A stretch of 64,000 nucleotides of DNA from Mariniblastus sp. (GTDB lineage Bacteria; Planctomycetota; Planctomycetia; Pirellulales; Pirellulaceae): the NCBI GenBank assembly GCA_022447555.1, contig JAKVBF010000003.1:191911-255910 (forward strand). Reading direction: 5' to 3'. The translations under genes were made by a program, and so were the position numbers. The first letter of the stretch is position 1. Each line of letters begins with the position of its first letter. Positions 44,473 to 53,737 of the stretch are shown here, piece after piece. The notes under the pieces were generated by a model. That model saw nothing but the letters and a program-made list of their open reading frames with translations, did not search any database and was not told where the DNA came from.

Positions 44473-45690
44473 TTAGAGAGGCCAGATATCCACTTCGTCA
44501 TCGATCTCGTAATTCTGTTTTTCCAAGGGGAAGTGGATCAAGCAGTCAGCGGCTCCTAATGCTCTCAAGTCTGAGGAGCCATTCCAAGGAATCGGCTGGA
44601 CTTGACGAGACACGAGTGTATCTAAGATTTGTTTGCCTGGCCAAAAGGTTGGCCGGTTGCCGCGTGTTTGGTGGTCGGCTGTCAATATAGCACGGCGGTA
44701 TCTTTGTCGGTGGGGTTGCCCAAACATGCAGTTGATGGCGTGTCGAACAAATAAATGAAATCCGACTAGGCTGCTGACCGGATTCCCAGGAAGTCCGAAG
44801 ACGTAGGTGCGATGCCCATCTTGAAGACGTTGTCCAAACCAGACCGGTTTTCCCGGTTTCACCGCGACTTTGTGAAACACCTCTTTAACGCCGCAATCGG
44901 TCAACACTTTGGGGACTAGGTCTAACATGCCGGCCGAAACGCCGCCTGACAGAATTAGAATGTCACTTTGTAAACCGGTCTCCACCAATTGTCGTAATTG
45001 TGTTTCATCATCGCGACCCACAGCGAGGGCATGGACCGGCAATCCAAGTGCGTGGTTCATGGCGATCAGCATCGGTCCGTTACTATTCCGTATTTGAGCC
45101 GGACCCGGTAACCGATTTGCATCGACCAGTTCGTCACCCGTTGGCAAAACAGCCACGGTAGGCGGCTTGTAAACCTCGATTGCGACTTGGCCAATCTCTG
45201 CGAGTAGCCCGATATCGGAGGGCTGGATTTGATGCCCCTGTTCAAAGACTTTGTCACCGCAGGAGAAATTTGCAGCTTGTCGCATCATGTGGTGCCCTTC
45301 AACGATCTCCGTCAATTCAATTCGAACTCGGTGGGAACCAGTATCGCGAATTTCGGTCGTCTTTTCGATCATGACAACGCAATCGGCCCCCTCAGGCATC
45401 GGGGCACCAGTCATGATTCGTGCTGCGCATCCTGGTTCGACTTTTTTTTGGGGCCAACTGCCAGCCACAATCGTTTCCACGACGTTTAATTCCCTTTGGC
45501 CCGAATGAATGTCACTTGCTCTGATGGCGTAGCCATCCATCACACTTTTGTTGTGCGGAGGAGAATCCATGTCGGAGTGAACATCGGTTGCCAACAGCTT
45601 ACCGACGGCTGATGAGAGGGTAGCCGACTCACTCGACTGAGGTTTTACGGTGGCTTGAATGTGATCAAACGCATTGGAAATGGGGATCAT
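44473..45690 (-). CDS. moeA: Molybdopterin molybdenumtransferase
   Basis: Inserts molybdenum into adenylated molybdopterin, the last step of molybdenum-cofactor synthesis. The 405 aa product contains SPPHNKSVMDGYAIRASD, TGAPMPEGADCVVMIE, PTGDELVD, RNSNGPML, ILSGGVSAGMLD and VFGLPGNPVSSLV, in the usual order. It begins 2 nt after pabA on the same strand, so the two are translated from one mRNA. No other moa/moe genes are seen here. Confidence 0.95.
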   Translation of the reverse strand: MIPISNAFDHIQATVKPQSSESATLSSAVGKLLATDVHSDMDSPPHNKSVMDGYAIRASDIHSGQRELNVVETIVAGSWPQKKVEPGCAARIMTGAPMPEGADCVVMIEKTTEIRDTGSHRVRIELTEIVEGHHMMRQAANFSCGDKVFEQGHQIQPSDIGLLAEIGQVAIEVYKPPTVAVLPTGDELVDANRLPGPAQIRNSNGPMLIAMNHALGLPVHALAVGRDDETQLRQLVETGLQSDILILSGGVSAGMLDLVPKVLTDCGVKEVFHKVAVKPGKPVWFGQRLQDGHRTYVFGLPGNPVSSLVGFHLFVRHAINCMFGQPHRQRYRRAILTADHQTRGNRPTFWPGKQILDTLVSRQVQPIPWNGSSDLRALGAADCLIHFPLEKQNYEIDDEVDIWPL

Positions 45691-45692
45691 GT

Positions 45693-46274
45693 TTACAATT
45701 CAATAAAATTTTTAAGCAGTTCGATACCAGATTCCGTTAGAAAACTTTCCGGATGGAATTGAACGCCGTACGTGGGGTATTCTCGGTGCTGGATTGCCAT
45801 TATTTCATGACCTTCTCCAGGTGAGTCAGCCCAAGCGATTGTTTCAAATTCGTCCGAGAGTGTGCTCGCTTTAATAACCAGACTGTGGTAACGGGTTGCG
45901 ATCATCGGGTTAGGGATCCCTCGAAAAATCCCCTGTTCCTCGTGGTGGATCTGATCGGTCTTGCCATGCATCAGTCGGTCCGCTTGAACTATTTCACCAC
46001 CGGTGGCCGCGCCGATCGATTGGTGTCCAAGGCATACACCAAGAATGGGTACCTTGCTGTGAAATGCTCGTACCGCATCAATTGAAATCCCGGCTTCTTT
46101 CGGCGTGCAAGGCCCCGGCGAAATAATCAAGTGACTGGCATCAATTTCCTGTAATTCGCCGACTGAAATTTTGTCGTTCCGAATCACCTGAACCTTGATT
46201 TGACCGTCAATTTCTCCAAGCCGCTGGACCAAGTTGTAGGTGAATGAATCGTAATTATCGATAATCAAAATCAT
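45693..46274 (-). CDS. pabA: Glutamine amidotransferase of anthranilate/aminodeoxychorismate synthase
   Basis: A 193 aa class I glutamine amidotransferase that supplies ammonia to TrpE or PabB. It begins MILIIDNYDSFTYNLVQ. The catalytic triad is seen as Cys in ILGVCLGHQSIG, His in YGVQFHPES and Glu in the same segment. HLIISPGPCTP is also typical. The TrpG or PabA identity cannot be settled here; PabA is chosen because no trp genes are near. It stands directly before moeA with a 2-nt gap, an unusual pairing. Confidence 0.9.
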   Translation of the reverse strand: MILIIDNYDSFTYNLVQRLGEIDGQIKVQVIRNDKISVGELQEIDASHLIISPGPCTPKEAGISIDAVRAFHSKVPILGVCLGHQSIGAATGGEIVQADRLMHGKTDQIHHEEQGIFRGIPNPMIATRYHSLVIKASTLSDEFETIAWADSPGEGHEIMAIQHREYPTYGVQFHPESFLTESGIELLKNFIEL

Positions 46275-46361
46275 GAATGAAGCGGGGAGTTAAGGGTATC
46301 GGACACTGCTAGCAATTCTGCACTAGAAATCACCAAAAGGGAATGCGTTACCCAATTTGTC

Positions 46362-46390
46362 TTGACGCAGAACGGCTGCAATTCTATCGT
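46362..46390 (+). promoter_or_regulatory. Possible sigma-70 type promoter of the DegT aminotransferase gene
   Basis: TTGACG at 46362-46367, 17 nt, then TATCGT at 46385-46390. The start codon of the gene is 52 nt further on. Motif match by eye only. Confidence 0.4.
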
Positions 46391-46441
46391 GCCACAGCTT
46401 TTGATATCTCATATGCACCATAAAAAAAGGCTTCTAAAACT

Positions 46442-47626
46442 GTGATTTCTTCCGCGAAAAACGATGCTTCAACCGTAACTTCTGTCCCGCTTTTGGACTT
46501 TCAGCGTGGGAATAGTCCTCTGAAGGCTGAGATTTTAGAAACGATCGCTGAAATTGTTGATTCAGGCCGTTTTGTAGGCGGTCCCTTTTGTCAAAATCTC
46601 GAGCAGATGGTTGCCGAAGAATGCCAAGTAGAATATGCAATCGGTTGCGCCTCGGGTAGTGATGCCTTGTTGTTGTCTTTAATGGCGATTGATATTCAAC
46701 CGGGTGATGAAGTCATCTGTCCAAGTTTCACTTTCTTCGCAACTGCCAGCGCCATTCACCGATTGGGTGCCAAGCCGGTATTTGTTGATATCGATCCGCA
46801 GACGTTTAACCTTGATCCATCTCTGATCCAATCATTAATTACGGAACGTACCAAAGCAATCATTCCGGTTCACCTGTTCGGTCAGTGCTGTGACATGGAT
46901 CCGATCATGGCGATTGCCAGAGAGAATGATCTGCATGTTATCGAAGATGCCGCGCAATCATTAGGCGCCTCCTACAAAGGGAAAGCGGCTGGAGGAATTG
47001 GTTCAATCGGCTGCTTTAGTTTTTATCCGACTAAAAATTTGGGCGGTTTTGGTGACGGTGGAATGCTTACAACCAATGATCCTGAGTTAGCTTCGCGGTT
47101 ACGATTGTTGGCCAATCATGGCATGCAACCACGTTACTACCACAAGGTCGTCGGGGTTAATAGTCGACTCGATTCGCTTCAAGCAGCTGTATTGGGGATC
47201 AAAATGCGACATCTTTCCCGATGGTCGGCAATGCGAGCCGATAATGCTGCCCATTATGACCGGTTGATGGTTGAATTCGGTCTCGCGCCGATGATTGAGC
47301 CGCCGCGTCATTCGATGGACGGCGTGCACGTTTGGAACCAGTACTCGATACGTGTGACGGGGGGGCGACGAGACCAGGTTCGAAAAGCCATGGCGGATAT
47401 GAATGTTTCGACCGAGATTTATTATCCTATTCCGATGCATCAGCAGGAATGTTTTAAATACTTAAACGTTGAATCCGAAACGATGGGGCAAACAGAGCTA
47501 GCAGCTCTTGAGGTATTAGCGTTACCCATCTTCCCGGAATTGGAAAAGAGTGAATTGCGGTACGCGATTAGTTGTCTGGCCGAAGCCGTTATGACCGGTG
47601 ACTCTCAATTGCGAATGGCATCCTAA
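46442..47626 (+). CDS. DegT/DnrJ/EryC1/StrS family sugar aminotransferase
   Basis: A 394 aa PLP-dependent aminotransferase acting on keto groups of nucleotide sugars. Visible are [88 protein letters not shown] with the Schiff-base lysine and [10 protein letters not shown]. It is probably for amino sugars of surface glycans. The start is GTG 46442 with AAGG upstream. Its TAA stop overlaps the stop codon of the convergent sulfatase gene. The exact sugar is unknown; no neighbouring sugar dehydratase is seen. Confidence 0.93.
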   Translation: MISSAKNDASTVTSVPLLDFQRGNSPLKAEILETIAEIVDSGRFVGGPFCQNLEQMVAEECQVEYAIGCASGSDALLLSLMAIDIQPGDEVICPSFTFFATASAIHRLGAKPVFVDIDPQTFNLDPSLIQSLITERTKAIIPVHLFGQCCDMDPIMAIARENDLHVIEDAAQSLGASYKGKAAGGIGSIGCFSFYPTKNLGGFGDGGMLTTNDPELASRLRLLANHGMQPRYYHKVVGVNSRLDSLQAAVLGIKMRHLSRWSAMRADNAAHYDRLMVEFGLAPMIEPPRHSMDGVHVWNQYSIRVTGGRRDQVRKAMADMNVSTEIYYPIPMHQQECFKYLNVESETMGQTELAALEVLALPIFPELEKSELRYAISCLAEAVMTGDSQLRMAS

Positions 47627-49131
47627 TCCGAGGCCGAGGATCCCGATTCCGCCTTGCTGTCTAATGCCGGAAACGGGAATGTCGGAGAAGGTCGATGGGC
47701 TTGCTCCATTAATTCGGATAGTCGCTTCACCAACTCGGGGTGTTCGGCCGCGATATCGTTACTTTCGGCAATGTCTCGATCGAGGTCGTACAACTGGATT
47801 TTCGCACCGGGGTTCTTTAACAAGCCGGTCCGAATCCCTTTATAGTTTCCTCGCCGAATCGCCTGCTGACCGCCGTAACCGGGGAATTCCCAATACAGAT
47901 ACTCGTGCTCTGTCTGGCCGCTGCGCGATAATAAAACGGGAGCAAGGCTGATCCCATCCGTCGGGTTGTTGTTGTCTTTCCCTGTCAGCTCGGCAATGGT
48001 TGCAAACAGATCCCAAAACGCGCCTAAGTGGTTCGTTTCTTGTCCGGGATTAATTGTTCCGGGCCAAGAGACCACAAGCGGAACACGGATTCCACCCTCA
48101 TAGAGAGATCCCTTACCACCCCTGAAGGGACCGGCTGATCGGAAAAAATCAGAGTCTGTGCCTCCCAGTCGGTTGGGTGCTGGGCCATTGTCAGAAGTGA
48201 AAATAAAGAGTGTTTCCTTCTCTAGACCTAGTTCCTCGACCCGCTTCATGATGGTTCCAATGTCACGATCCATGTGGGAGACCATCGCTGCGTAACCGGC
48301 CCTCGGTTGTGGGTGGGGGATGTAGCCCCGGTGTTGGTAATCCTCTTCGGGAATGTGGTGACCAAATTCTTTTAACGAATCCGACGGGACCTGTATTGCC
48401 AAATGAGGGATTGCGAATGGAAGGTAAAGGAAAAAAGGTCTGTCTTTATTTTCGTCGATAAACTCCAGGGCAACTTGCGTGAAGCGATCTTGTGAGTAGA
48501 TTTCCCCGGACGCTTCACGGTCGTTCCCGGGCAACATTTCTCGCTGATGATTCCGCCATAGGAACCGTGGGTAGTGGTTGTGTGCGTGTCGCTGGCAATT
48601 GTATCCGTAAAATAGATCAAAACCTTGGCGGTTCGGGTCGCCGGTAGAGCCCTCAAACCCAAGTCCCCATTTTCCAATAGCGGCAGTCTTATATCCTCGT
48701 TCTTTCAGAATTTCTGCAATGGTGACCGTTTTCAAAGGGATCGGATTTTGACCGGGAAAATATAGTGGATCATCTTTTCCTATTTTTTTTCGAGCAGCGG
48801 GGTTTCCATTGTTACGGATCACAGCATGGCCCTGATGCATGCCGGTCAGCAAAGAGCATCGCGAGGGAGCACAGACGGTTTGGCCAGAATAAAACTGAGT
48901 GAATTTGATCCCTTGTTTAGCAAGCCGGTCGATGTTGGGGGTTTCGATCCACTTTTGTCCGTAGCAGCCGATTTCACCGTATCCCAAATCATCTGCCAAA
49001 ATCAAAATAATATTCGGCGGTCGCTGAACTGACTTGGTTGATTGTTTTTGTTCTGCCATGGCAAACAGAGGGAAGATTCCCAAACAAACCATCACCCCAG
49101 TCGTTTTAATTTTTCCGAAAAGTCGCAACAT
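47623..49131 (-). CDS. Secreted sulfatase (formylglycine-type arylsulfatase family)
   Basis: A 502 aa hydrolase of sulfate esters with a signal peptide (about residues 1-26). The sulfatase signature CAPSR (residues 87-91, [13 protein letters not shown]) gives the cysteine that is converted to formylglycine. Metal-binding Asp47-Asp48 are in [14 protein letters not shown], and further marks are [24 protein letters not shown] and [13 protein letters not shown]. Planctomycetes carry many such enzymes for sulfated polysaccharides. The start at ATG 49131 is preceded by GGGAGG at 10 nt. The SUMF1-like protein at 5.8 kb is unlikely to be its activator. Confidence 0.95.
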   Translation of the reverse strand: MLRLFGKIKTTGVMVCLGIFPLFAMAEQKQSTKSVQRPPNIILILADDLGYGEIGCYGQKWIETPNIDRLAKQGIKFTQFYSGQTVCAPSRCSLLTGMHQGHAVIRNNGNPAARKKIGKDDPLYFPGQNPIPLKTVTIAEILKERGYKTAAIGKWGLGFEGSTGDPNRQGFDLFYGYNCQRHAHNHYPRFLWRNHQREMLPGNDREASGEIYSQDRFTQVALEFIDENKDRPFFLYLPFAIPHLAIQVPSDSLKEFGHHIPEEDYQHRGYIPHPQPRAGYAAMVSHMDRDIGTIMKRVEELGLEKETLFIFTSDNGPAPNRLGGTDSDFFRSAGPFRGGKGSLYEGGIRVPLVVSWPGTINPGQETNHLGAFWDLFATIAELTGKDNNNPTDGISLAPVLLSRSGQTEHEYLYWEFPGYGGQQAIRRGNYKGIRTGLLKNPGAKIQLYDLDRDIAESNDIAAEHPELVKRLSELMEQAHRPSPTFPFPALDSKAESGSSASD

Positions 49132-49298
49132 ATAAATGATGCCTCCCAAGTTAGAATTTGGTGTTCCGCTTCTCTCCATTCAAACGGGAGTTTCCGTGAA
49201 TGGCAAGTTGCGATCCCAAAAACCGCCGTTTCAGCCCCCTTTCGTTTGCGGGTGCGACCCGGTTAAACTCGCGTTTTTAAAGTTTTTCACAATTATCT

Positions 49299-50138
49299 AT
49301 GATAAAAAACGTTCCTGTTCAAAAAATCCGACACGGCGAGTTGACGATTGAGGGATACTCGCGGGCAGCGGTGCAGACTTACTGGAGAATCGCCGAGTTA
49401 AAAATCGGGTTCGATCTGGGTGCGCACCCTTGGGACTTTATGGGTACGCCGACGTGGATGATCTCGCATGTGCATTTGGATCATATCGCTGCCCTGCCAC
49501 TCTACGTTGCTCGTCGTCGACTGATGAAAATGGCTCCGCCCCGGATTTTCCTTCCCCAGTACGCTGTGGAGCATGTGCGTCAAATGCTTCGTAGTTTTGA
49601 AAAGCTAGATCGGGGGCGATTGCCTTGCGAATTGATCGGCGTCACGGGAGGTCAAGAACTTGAATTGTCGCGTGAATTGGTCGTCCGCGTCTTAAAGACT
49701 CGGCATACCGTTCCCAGTGTTGGGTATGTTGTTTTCGAAAGACGAAATAAGCTCAGGGCAGATTACGCGGCATTGAGTGGTGAGGAGATCCGTGATCTAC
49801 GGTTAGCCGGAACCGAAGTGACCGAAGAGAAGCGAGTTCCGCTGATCGGGTTCACGGGCGACACATCTCCGGAGGGCCTAGATGACAATCCTTTGTTCTA
49901 TGAAACTAAAATCCTAATTACTGAATTGACCTTCGTCGCTCCCGATCATCGCAAGCAGTTGATTCATAAACACGGCCATATGCATCTTGATGACTTTGTA
50001 GAGCGACAAGATTATTTTCAAAATGAACTCGTCATTGCAGGCCATTTAAGCACTCGTTACAACCGCCAGCAGGCAGAGCGGATGGTGCTTAAGAAATTGC
50101 CCGGTTTGATGGGTAATCGGCTTCATTTGTGGGGATGA
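49299..50138 (+). CDS. Metallo-beta-lactamase fold hydrolase, RNase Z-like
   Basis: A 279 aa hydrolase of the metallo-beta-lactamase fold with the zinc motif HVHLDH (residues 57-62). [12 protein letters not shown] and the later [21 protein letters not shown] and [10 protein letters not shown] add further metal ligands. The arrangement resembles RNase Z of the long, plant-like type more than class B lactamases. A tRNA 3' processing role is possible but unproven; the protein is shorter than typical RNase Z. hemW follows after 9 nt, so the two probably share an mRNA. Confidence 0.8.
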   Translation: MIKNVPVQKIRHGELTIEGYSRAAVQTYWRIAELKIGFDLGAHPWDFMGTPTWMISHVHLDHIAALPLYVARRRLMKMAPPRIFLPQYAVEHVRQMLRSFEKLDRGRLPCELIGVTGGQELELSRELVVRVLKTRHTVPSVGYVVFERRNKLRADYAALSGEEIRDLRLAGTEVTEEKRVPLIGFTGDTSPEGLDDNPLFYETKILITELTFVAPDHRKQLIHKHGHMHLDDFVERQDYFQNELVIAGHLSTRYNRQQAERMVLKKLPGLMGNRLHLWG

Positions 50139-50147
50139 CGACGTCAC

Positions 50148-51296
50148 ATGGTTGCTGGCAATCCCAAACCCCCGCGATCTTTGTATGTTCACGTCCCGTT
50201 TTGCCATCATCGATGCGGCTACTGTAATTTTGCGCTGATTGCCGACCGCGCGGACTTAGTAGATCGCTACCTGGACGCCCTAGAATTTGAGGTGAACCAG
50301 TGGGTGGGGGAATTCGAGTTGGACACACTCTTTTTGGGTGGGGGCACACCCAGTTATCTGAGTTCGAGGCAGTGGCTGCGGTTGGCTGAGGTCCTTTTCC
50401 AGCGTTTTGCGTTTTCAGGAGATTTTGAATTCACTGCCGAATGCAATCCTAACGATTTGCAAAAGGGTCGTTTAGACGCGATGCTGGAGGCAGGAGTTAA
50501 TCGATTGAGTTTGGGGGTTCAGTCATTCGACGATCGGAAATTAAAGTTTTTGGAACGGACTCACACACGCGCGGACGCGATAGATTCGATTCAGAGGGCA
50601 AAAGTCCTTTTAGATAAGGTTTCAATTGATTTGATTTTCGCCTGTCCGGATGAGTGGGACGATACGTGGCAAAGTGATCTGGACACGGCGGTCTCTTTGC
50701 AGATCGATCACGTTTCTACTTATGAGTTGACCTATGAAAAAGGGACCCGCTTTTGGAACCGTCTCAATCGCGGTGAGCTATTGTTAGTGCCTGCGGACCA
50801 TCGGGCAAAACTTTATGAATGTGCAATTAACACACTTACTGCTGCGGGGTGGGAGCAATACGAGGTCTCCAGTTTTGCTAAGCCTGAGCATCGTTGCCGC
50901 CACAACCAGGTCTACTGGAATGGCGACTCTTTTTTAGCCGCCGGGCCAGGGGCAAGTCGGTTTTTAGGAGGTGTGCGTGAGACCAATCACCGTAGTACAA
51001 CCCGTTATATGCAGCTGCTCGAAGCCAATCAATCACCGGTCGCCGAAGGGGAGGCATTGGACGCGCGCTCTTTAGCGAAAGATCGAATCGCATTTGGCCT
51101 GAGGTTGTTGGACGGCGTGAAGTTAGGACCGTTTCGAGAGATGACTGGATTCGACCTGATTGATTTTTTGGGTGATTTAGGGGTCATTTGGCGGTCCGAG
51201 AGGTTGCTTACGATTAATCGAGATGTCTGTCAATTAACGCCTCAAGGCGTCATGGTTTACGATGCCATCGCGTCGGAGATCTACGCACTGGATTGA
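50148..51296 (+). CDS. hemW: Heme chaperone HemW (radical SAM, HemN-like)
   Basis: A 382 aa radical SAM protein. The iron-sulfur ligands are Cys19, Cys23 and Cys26 (CHHRCGYC), following YVHVPF. LFLGGGTPSYLS, ECNPNDL, RLSLGVQSFDD and SIDLIFACP match HemW, which delivers heme rather than making it. HemN proper has a CxxxCxxCxC motif; here the fourth cysteine is missing (CGYCNF), which favours HemW. The stop codon is TGA. Confidence 0.93.
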   Translation: MVAGNPKPPRSLYVHVPFCHHRCGYCNFALIADRADLVDRYLDALEFEVNQWVGEFELDTLFLGGGTPSYLSSRQWLRLAEVLFQRFAFSGDFEFTAECNPNDLQKGRLDAMLEAGVNRLSLGVQSFDDRKLKFLERTHTRADAIDSIQRAKVLLDKVSIDLIFACPDEWDDTWQSDLDTAVSLQIDHVSTYELTYEKGTRFWNRLNRGELLLVPADHRAKLYECAINTLTAAGWEQYEVSSFAKPEHRCRHNQVYWNGDSFLAAGPGASRFLGGVRETNHRSTTRYMQLLEANQSPVAEGEALDARSLAKDRIAFGLRLLDGVKLGPFREMTGFDLIDFLGDLGVIWRSERLLTINRDVCQLTPQGVMVYDAIASEIYALD

Positions 51297-51303
51297 AGAT
51301 GCC

Positions 51304-52971
51304 TCAATCTTTGTCTTTAAGAGTTTCGCCGCTCGCAGGATTTTCCCGACTTGGAGTTAATCCGCTTGGATCCAGTTTGTCTCGTTTTTGCCGGAGGAGA
51401 TTCATCGACGACTCAGCCAAAAGTACGATCGAATCATAGTCCTCTTTTCCAGAATAAGTAAAAATGATGTCGGCCAATTTCTGTTTTGATTTTGAAATTG
51501 CCGAGAGATCTTCGACCTCTGTCAGCTGATCAATGAGTTTCGTTAATTCATCAACGTCCGTGGGTAGGGTCGTTGCGTGTTTGATCGCGGCTAATCGGTT
51601 TTGTGCTTCGAGGAAAATATGGCGTTCATCACCCTGCGGGTCAACCAAGGTTGTCAGAATCGAAAATTCTCGTTTCGCCTGCTCCAGTTGATTGTCCTGT
51701 TGTAATTTGATCGCTTTGCCAATGCGAATGGTGTTTTCCGACTGAGTCCATAGTGGCTGTCCCCGCTCCGCCTGTTCGACCATGGTACGGCGGCGGGATT
51801 CGAAGTAGAGCTCGGTTGCCGGTTCAAAAAACTCATCGTCTTTTCCCCGTTCCATGATGGTTTTAAGGTTGGCTCTTGCAGTGCGCCATTGTGCGAGTTC
51901 ATCCGAGTCCATCATTTCTGCAGCAGAGCTGAATAGTGTTTTGCTGCTGGTCGGTCGAAGGGCAATGCCACTGATGATGGCAATCATGACCAAACACCCA
52001 AGCAGGAAGGGGACGCTTTCGTAAAAAGGTCGGTCTTTTTCAGGCCTTTTTTTGGTTTTCTTACCGAGCAAACGATTCGCTTCGGTTTTGTCAGTTCCGG
52101 CCGTAAGGGGATTGAAGTTGCCGGTCACTTGGGAAACGGCAGCTTTTTTCGTTGAATCGATATTTTTGATTTCGTCCAACGCGAACACGACGGCACGGGC
52201 TGAGTGGGGACGATTTCGGGGTTCGGGGTCGAGCATTTGGCAAACGATTTTGTCAAGCCAGACTGGGCAGTTCATCACGTTGGAGGCCACGGAGGGAACG
52301 GCTTGTTCCATTTTTTTTCGATTCATCCTTCCCATCGTATCCGGCTCATAGGGGAGTTTACCGGTGAGCATTTCGTAGAGAATGACACCCAGGGAGTAGA
52401 TGTCAGACTTGTTACTCGCGCCCTCTGTAAACTGTTCGGGGGCCATGTAAGCAGCTACGTCCAACTCCCTTTTTTGTCCGGAGTCCCATCGTTTACGTTT
52501 GGAACGGTTTAGTCGTAGGTCGGCGACCTTCACCTTGTGGTTCTTGTCGACGATGATTTTGTCTGGTGTCAATCTCGCGTGAATTACATCCTGTTGATGT
52601 AGAAACTGTAAAAGTTCGGCAATTTGTCGTCCAATCTCAACAACTAAATCTGGCGCTAGCCGACCCCGTCGAGACAGCATCGCTGTCAAGGATTCCCCGG
52701 GGGCGAGTTCATGAGCCAGGAATATTTTTTCGTCGACGACGCCAGCCCCGTGCAGCTGCACTAGTTTTGGGTGCGTGAGTTGCTTGAGCACGTCGACCTC
52801 GATGTTAATCTTGTCAACCGCGCGGTTCCAATTGACCGTTGGTGGAACGGAGATGAACTTGAGTGCAACATCACGTTTTTGTATGACTTGTTGCGCATGG
52901 AAGACCTTTTGCCGGCGGTTGGTGCCAAGACGTTTGATGATCAGGAATGGTCCAATACGGGTATTTTCCAC
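51304..52971 (-). CDS. Membrane-anchored protein kinase-like protein, probable pseudokinase
   Basis: A 555 aa protein with a Hanks-type kinase fold in the first about 275 residues, a membrane helix near residues 318-340 (PFLLGCLVMIAIISGIAL) and an about 215-residue periplasmic helical region. The kinase core is defective. The glycine loop reads LGTNRRQKVF; the ATP-binding lysine is kept (VALK, Lys38), but the catalytic HRDLKPxN is HARLTPDK (131-138), so Asp, Lys and Asn are all replaced. The DFG motif is DLR (151-153). The APE motif is kept (MAPEQF). I infer signalling without phosphotransfer. The start is GTG 52971. It is convergent with hemW. Confidence 0.85.
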   Translation of the reverse strand: MENTRIGPFLIIKRLGTNRRQKVFHAQQVIQKRDVALKFISVPPTVNWNRAVDKINIEVDVLKQLTHPKLVQLHGAGVVDEKIFLAHELAPGESLTAMLSRRGRLAPDLVVEIGRQIAELLQFLHQQDVIHARLTPDKIIVDKNHKVKVADLRLNRSKRKRWDSGQKRELDVAAYMAPEQFTEGASNKSDIYSLGVILYEMLTGKLPYEPDTMGRMNRKKMEQAVPSVASNVMNCPVWLDKIVCQMLDPEPRNRPHSARAVVFALDEIKNIDSTKKAAVSQVTGNFNPLTAGTDKTEANRLLGKKTKKRPEKDRPFYESVPFLLGCLVMIAIISGIALRPTSSKTLFSSAAEMMDSDELAQWRTARANLKTIMERGKDDEFFEPATELYFESRRRTMVEQAERGQPLWTQSENTIRIGKAIKLQQDNQLEQAKREFSILTTLVDPQGDERHIFLEAQNRLAAIKHATTLPTDVDELTKLIDQLTEVEDLSAISKSKQKLADIIFTYSGKEDYDSIVLLAESSMNLLRQKRDKLDPSGLTPSRENPASGETLKDKD

Positions 52972-53144
52972 CGCATAAACTCGCAGGGTCAGAAGATGAA
53001 TTGAGGGGGATCTCGGTCCAACGGGATGGGTACCGAAATGCTTAGGATGGGAAGGGTTGAAAAGATTGATTAATCATACGGTGGACAGGTGTAAAAAGTA
53101 AATCAAGGCGAGTGACAAAATTTAAAAAACTCCACCGTTTGGGG

Positions 53145-53645
53145 CTAACCGTTTGGGAATTGGCGGCAATATTCATAAACAGCCATCGTCGTAGCGGTGA
53201 CGACATTGTAGCTGTGAGGTAGGCCGTAAACCGGAATTTCGATCAGGTCATTCATGATTCGTAATTCGTCATCACTTAATCCGTTCCGCTCATGGCCTAT
53301 TACCAGAACCGTCTTTCGATCAAAGGAATAATTAAACAAGACCTTTGACTGGTTGGTTTGTTCAAGTCCAACTAGCCGATATCCTTCCTCTCGTAATTTG
53401 ATTAGTGACGTGGTCAACGTTCTTCGGCGAATGATCTGAACCTGCTCCACCGCATCACGAGCGATTTTTGGGTCAATTTTTAGAGAGCCCCGGACTACAA
53501 TTTGTCCGACTCCAGCACAACCACAGAGACGAACGATTCGCGAGAGATTCACCGCACTCTTGAAGTGTGGGCAGGCGACCAACAATTCCCGGTTTCGATC
53601 GAGGGGTTCGGCGGGTTTGTGTCGAAGATGTTCCGGCTGAACCAT
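53145..53645 (-). CDS. TrmH/SpoU-family RNA 2'-O-methyltransferase
   Basis: A 166 aa SPOUT-class methyltransferase of RNA. Motif 1 is HFKSAVNLSRIVRLCGCAGV (the asparagine and arginine of the family), motif 2 is LVIGHERNGLSDDELRIMND and motif 3 is IPVYGLPHSYNVVTATTMAVYEY, which binds S-adenosylmethionine in the trefoil knot. It has no N-terminal L30-like domain, so it is a minimal SpoU protein. The target nucleotide in tRNA or rRNA is unknown. Confidence 0.92.
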   Translation of the reverse strand: MVQPEHLRHKPAEPLDRNRELLVACPHFKSAVNLSRIVRLCGCAGVGQIVVRGSLKIDPKIARDAVEQVQIIRRRTLTTSLIKLREEGYRLVGLEQTNQSKVLFNYSFDRKTVLVIGHERNGLSDDELRIMNDLIEIPVYGLPHSYNVVTATTMAVYEYCRQFPNG

Positions 53646-53737
53646 GGATTGGGAATCTCAGCAAATAAAAGATGACGGGACATGAAATCGCTCACCAGTC
53701 GGCCAGTGGTTTGTCTGGAGTGACGCCAAAATATTTT

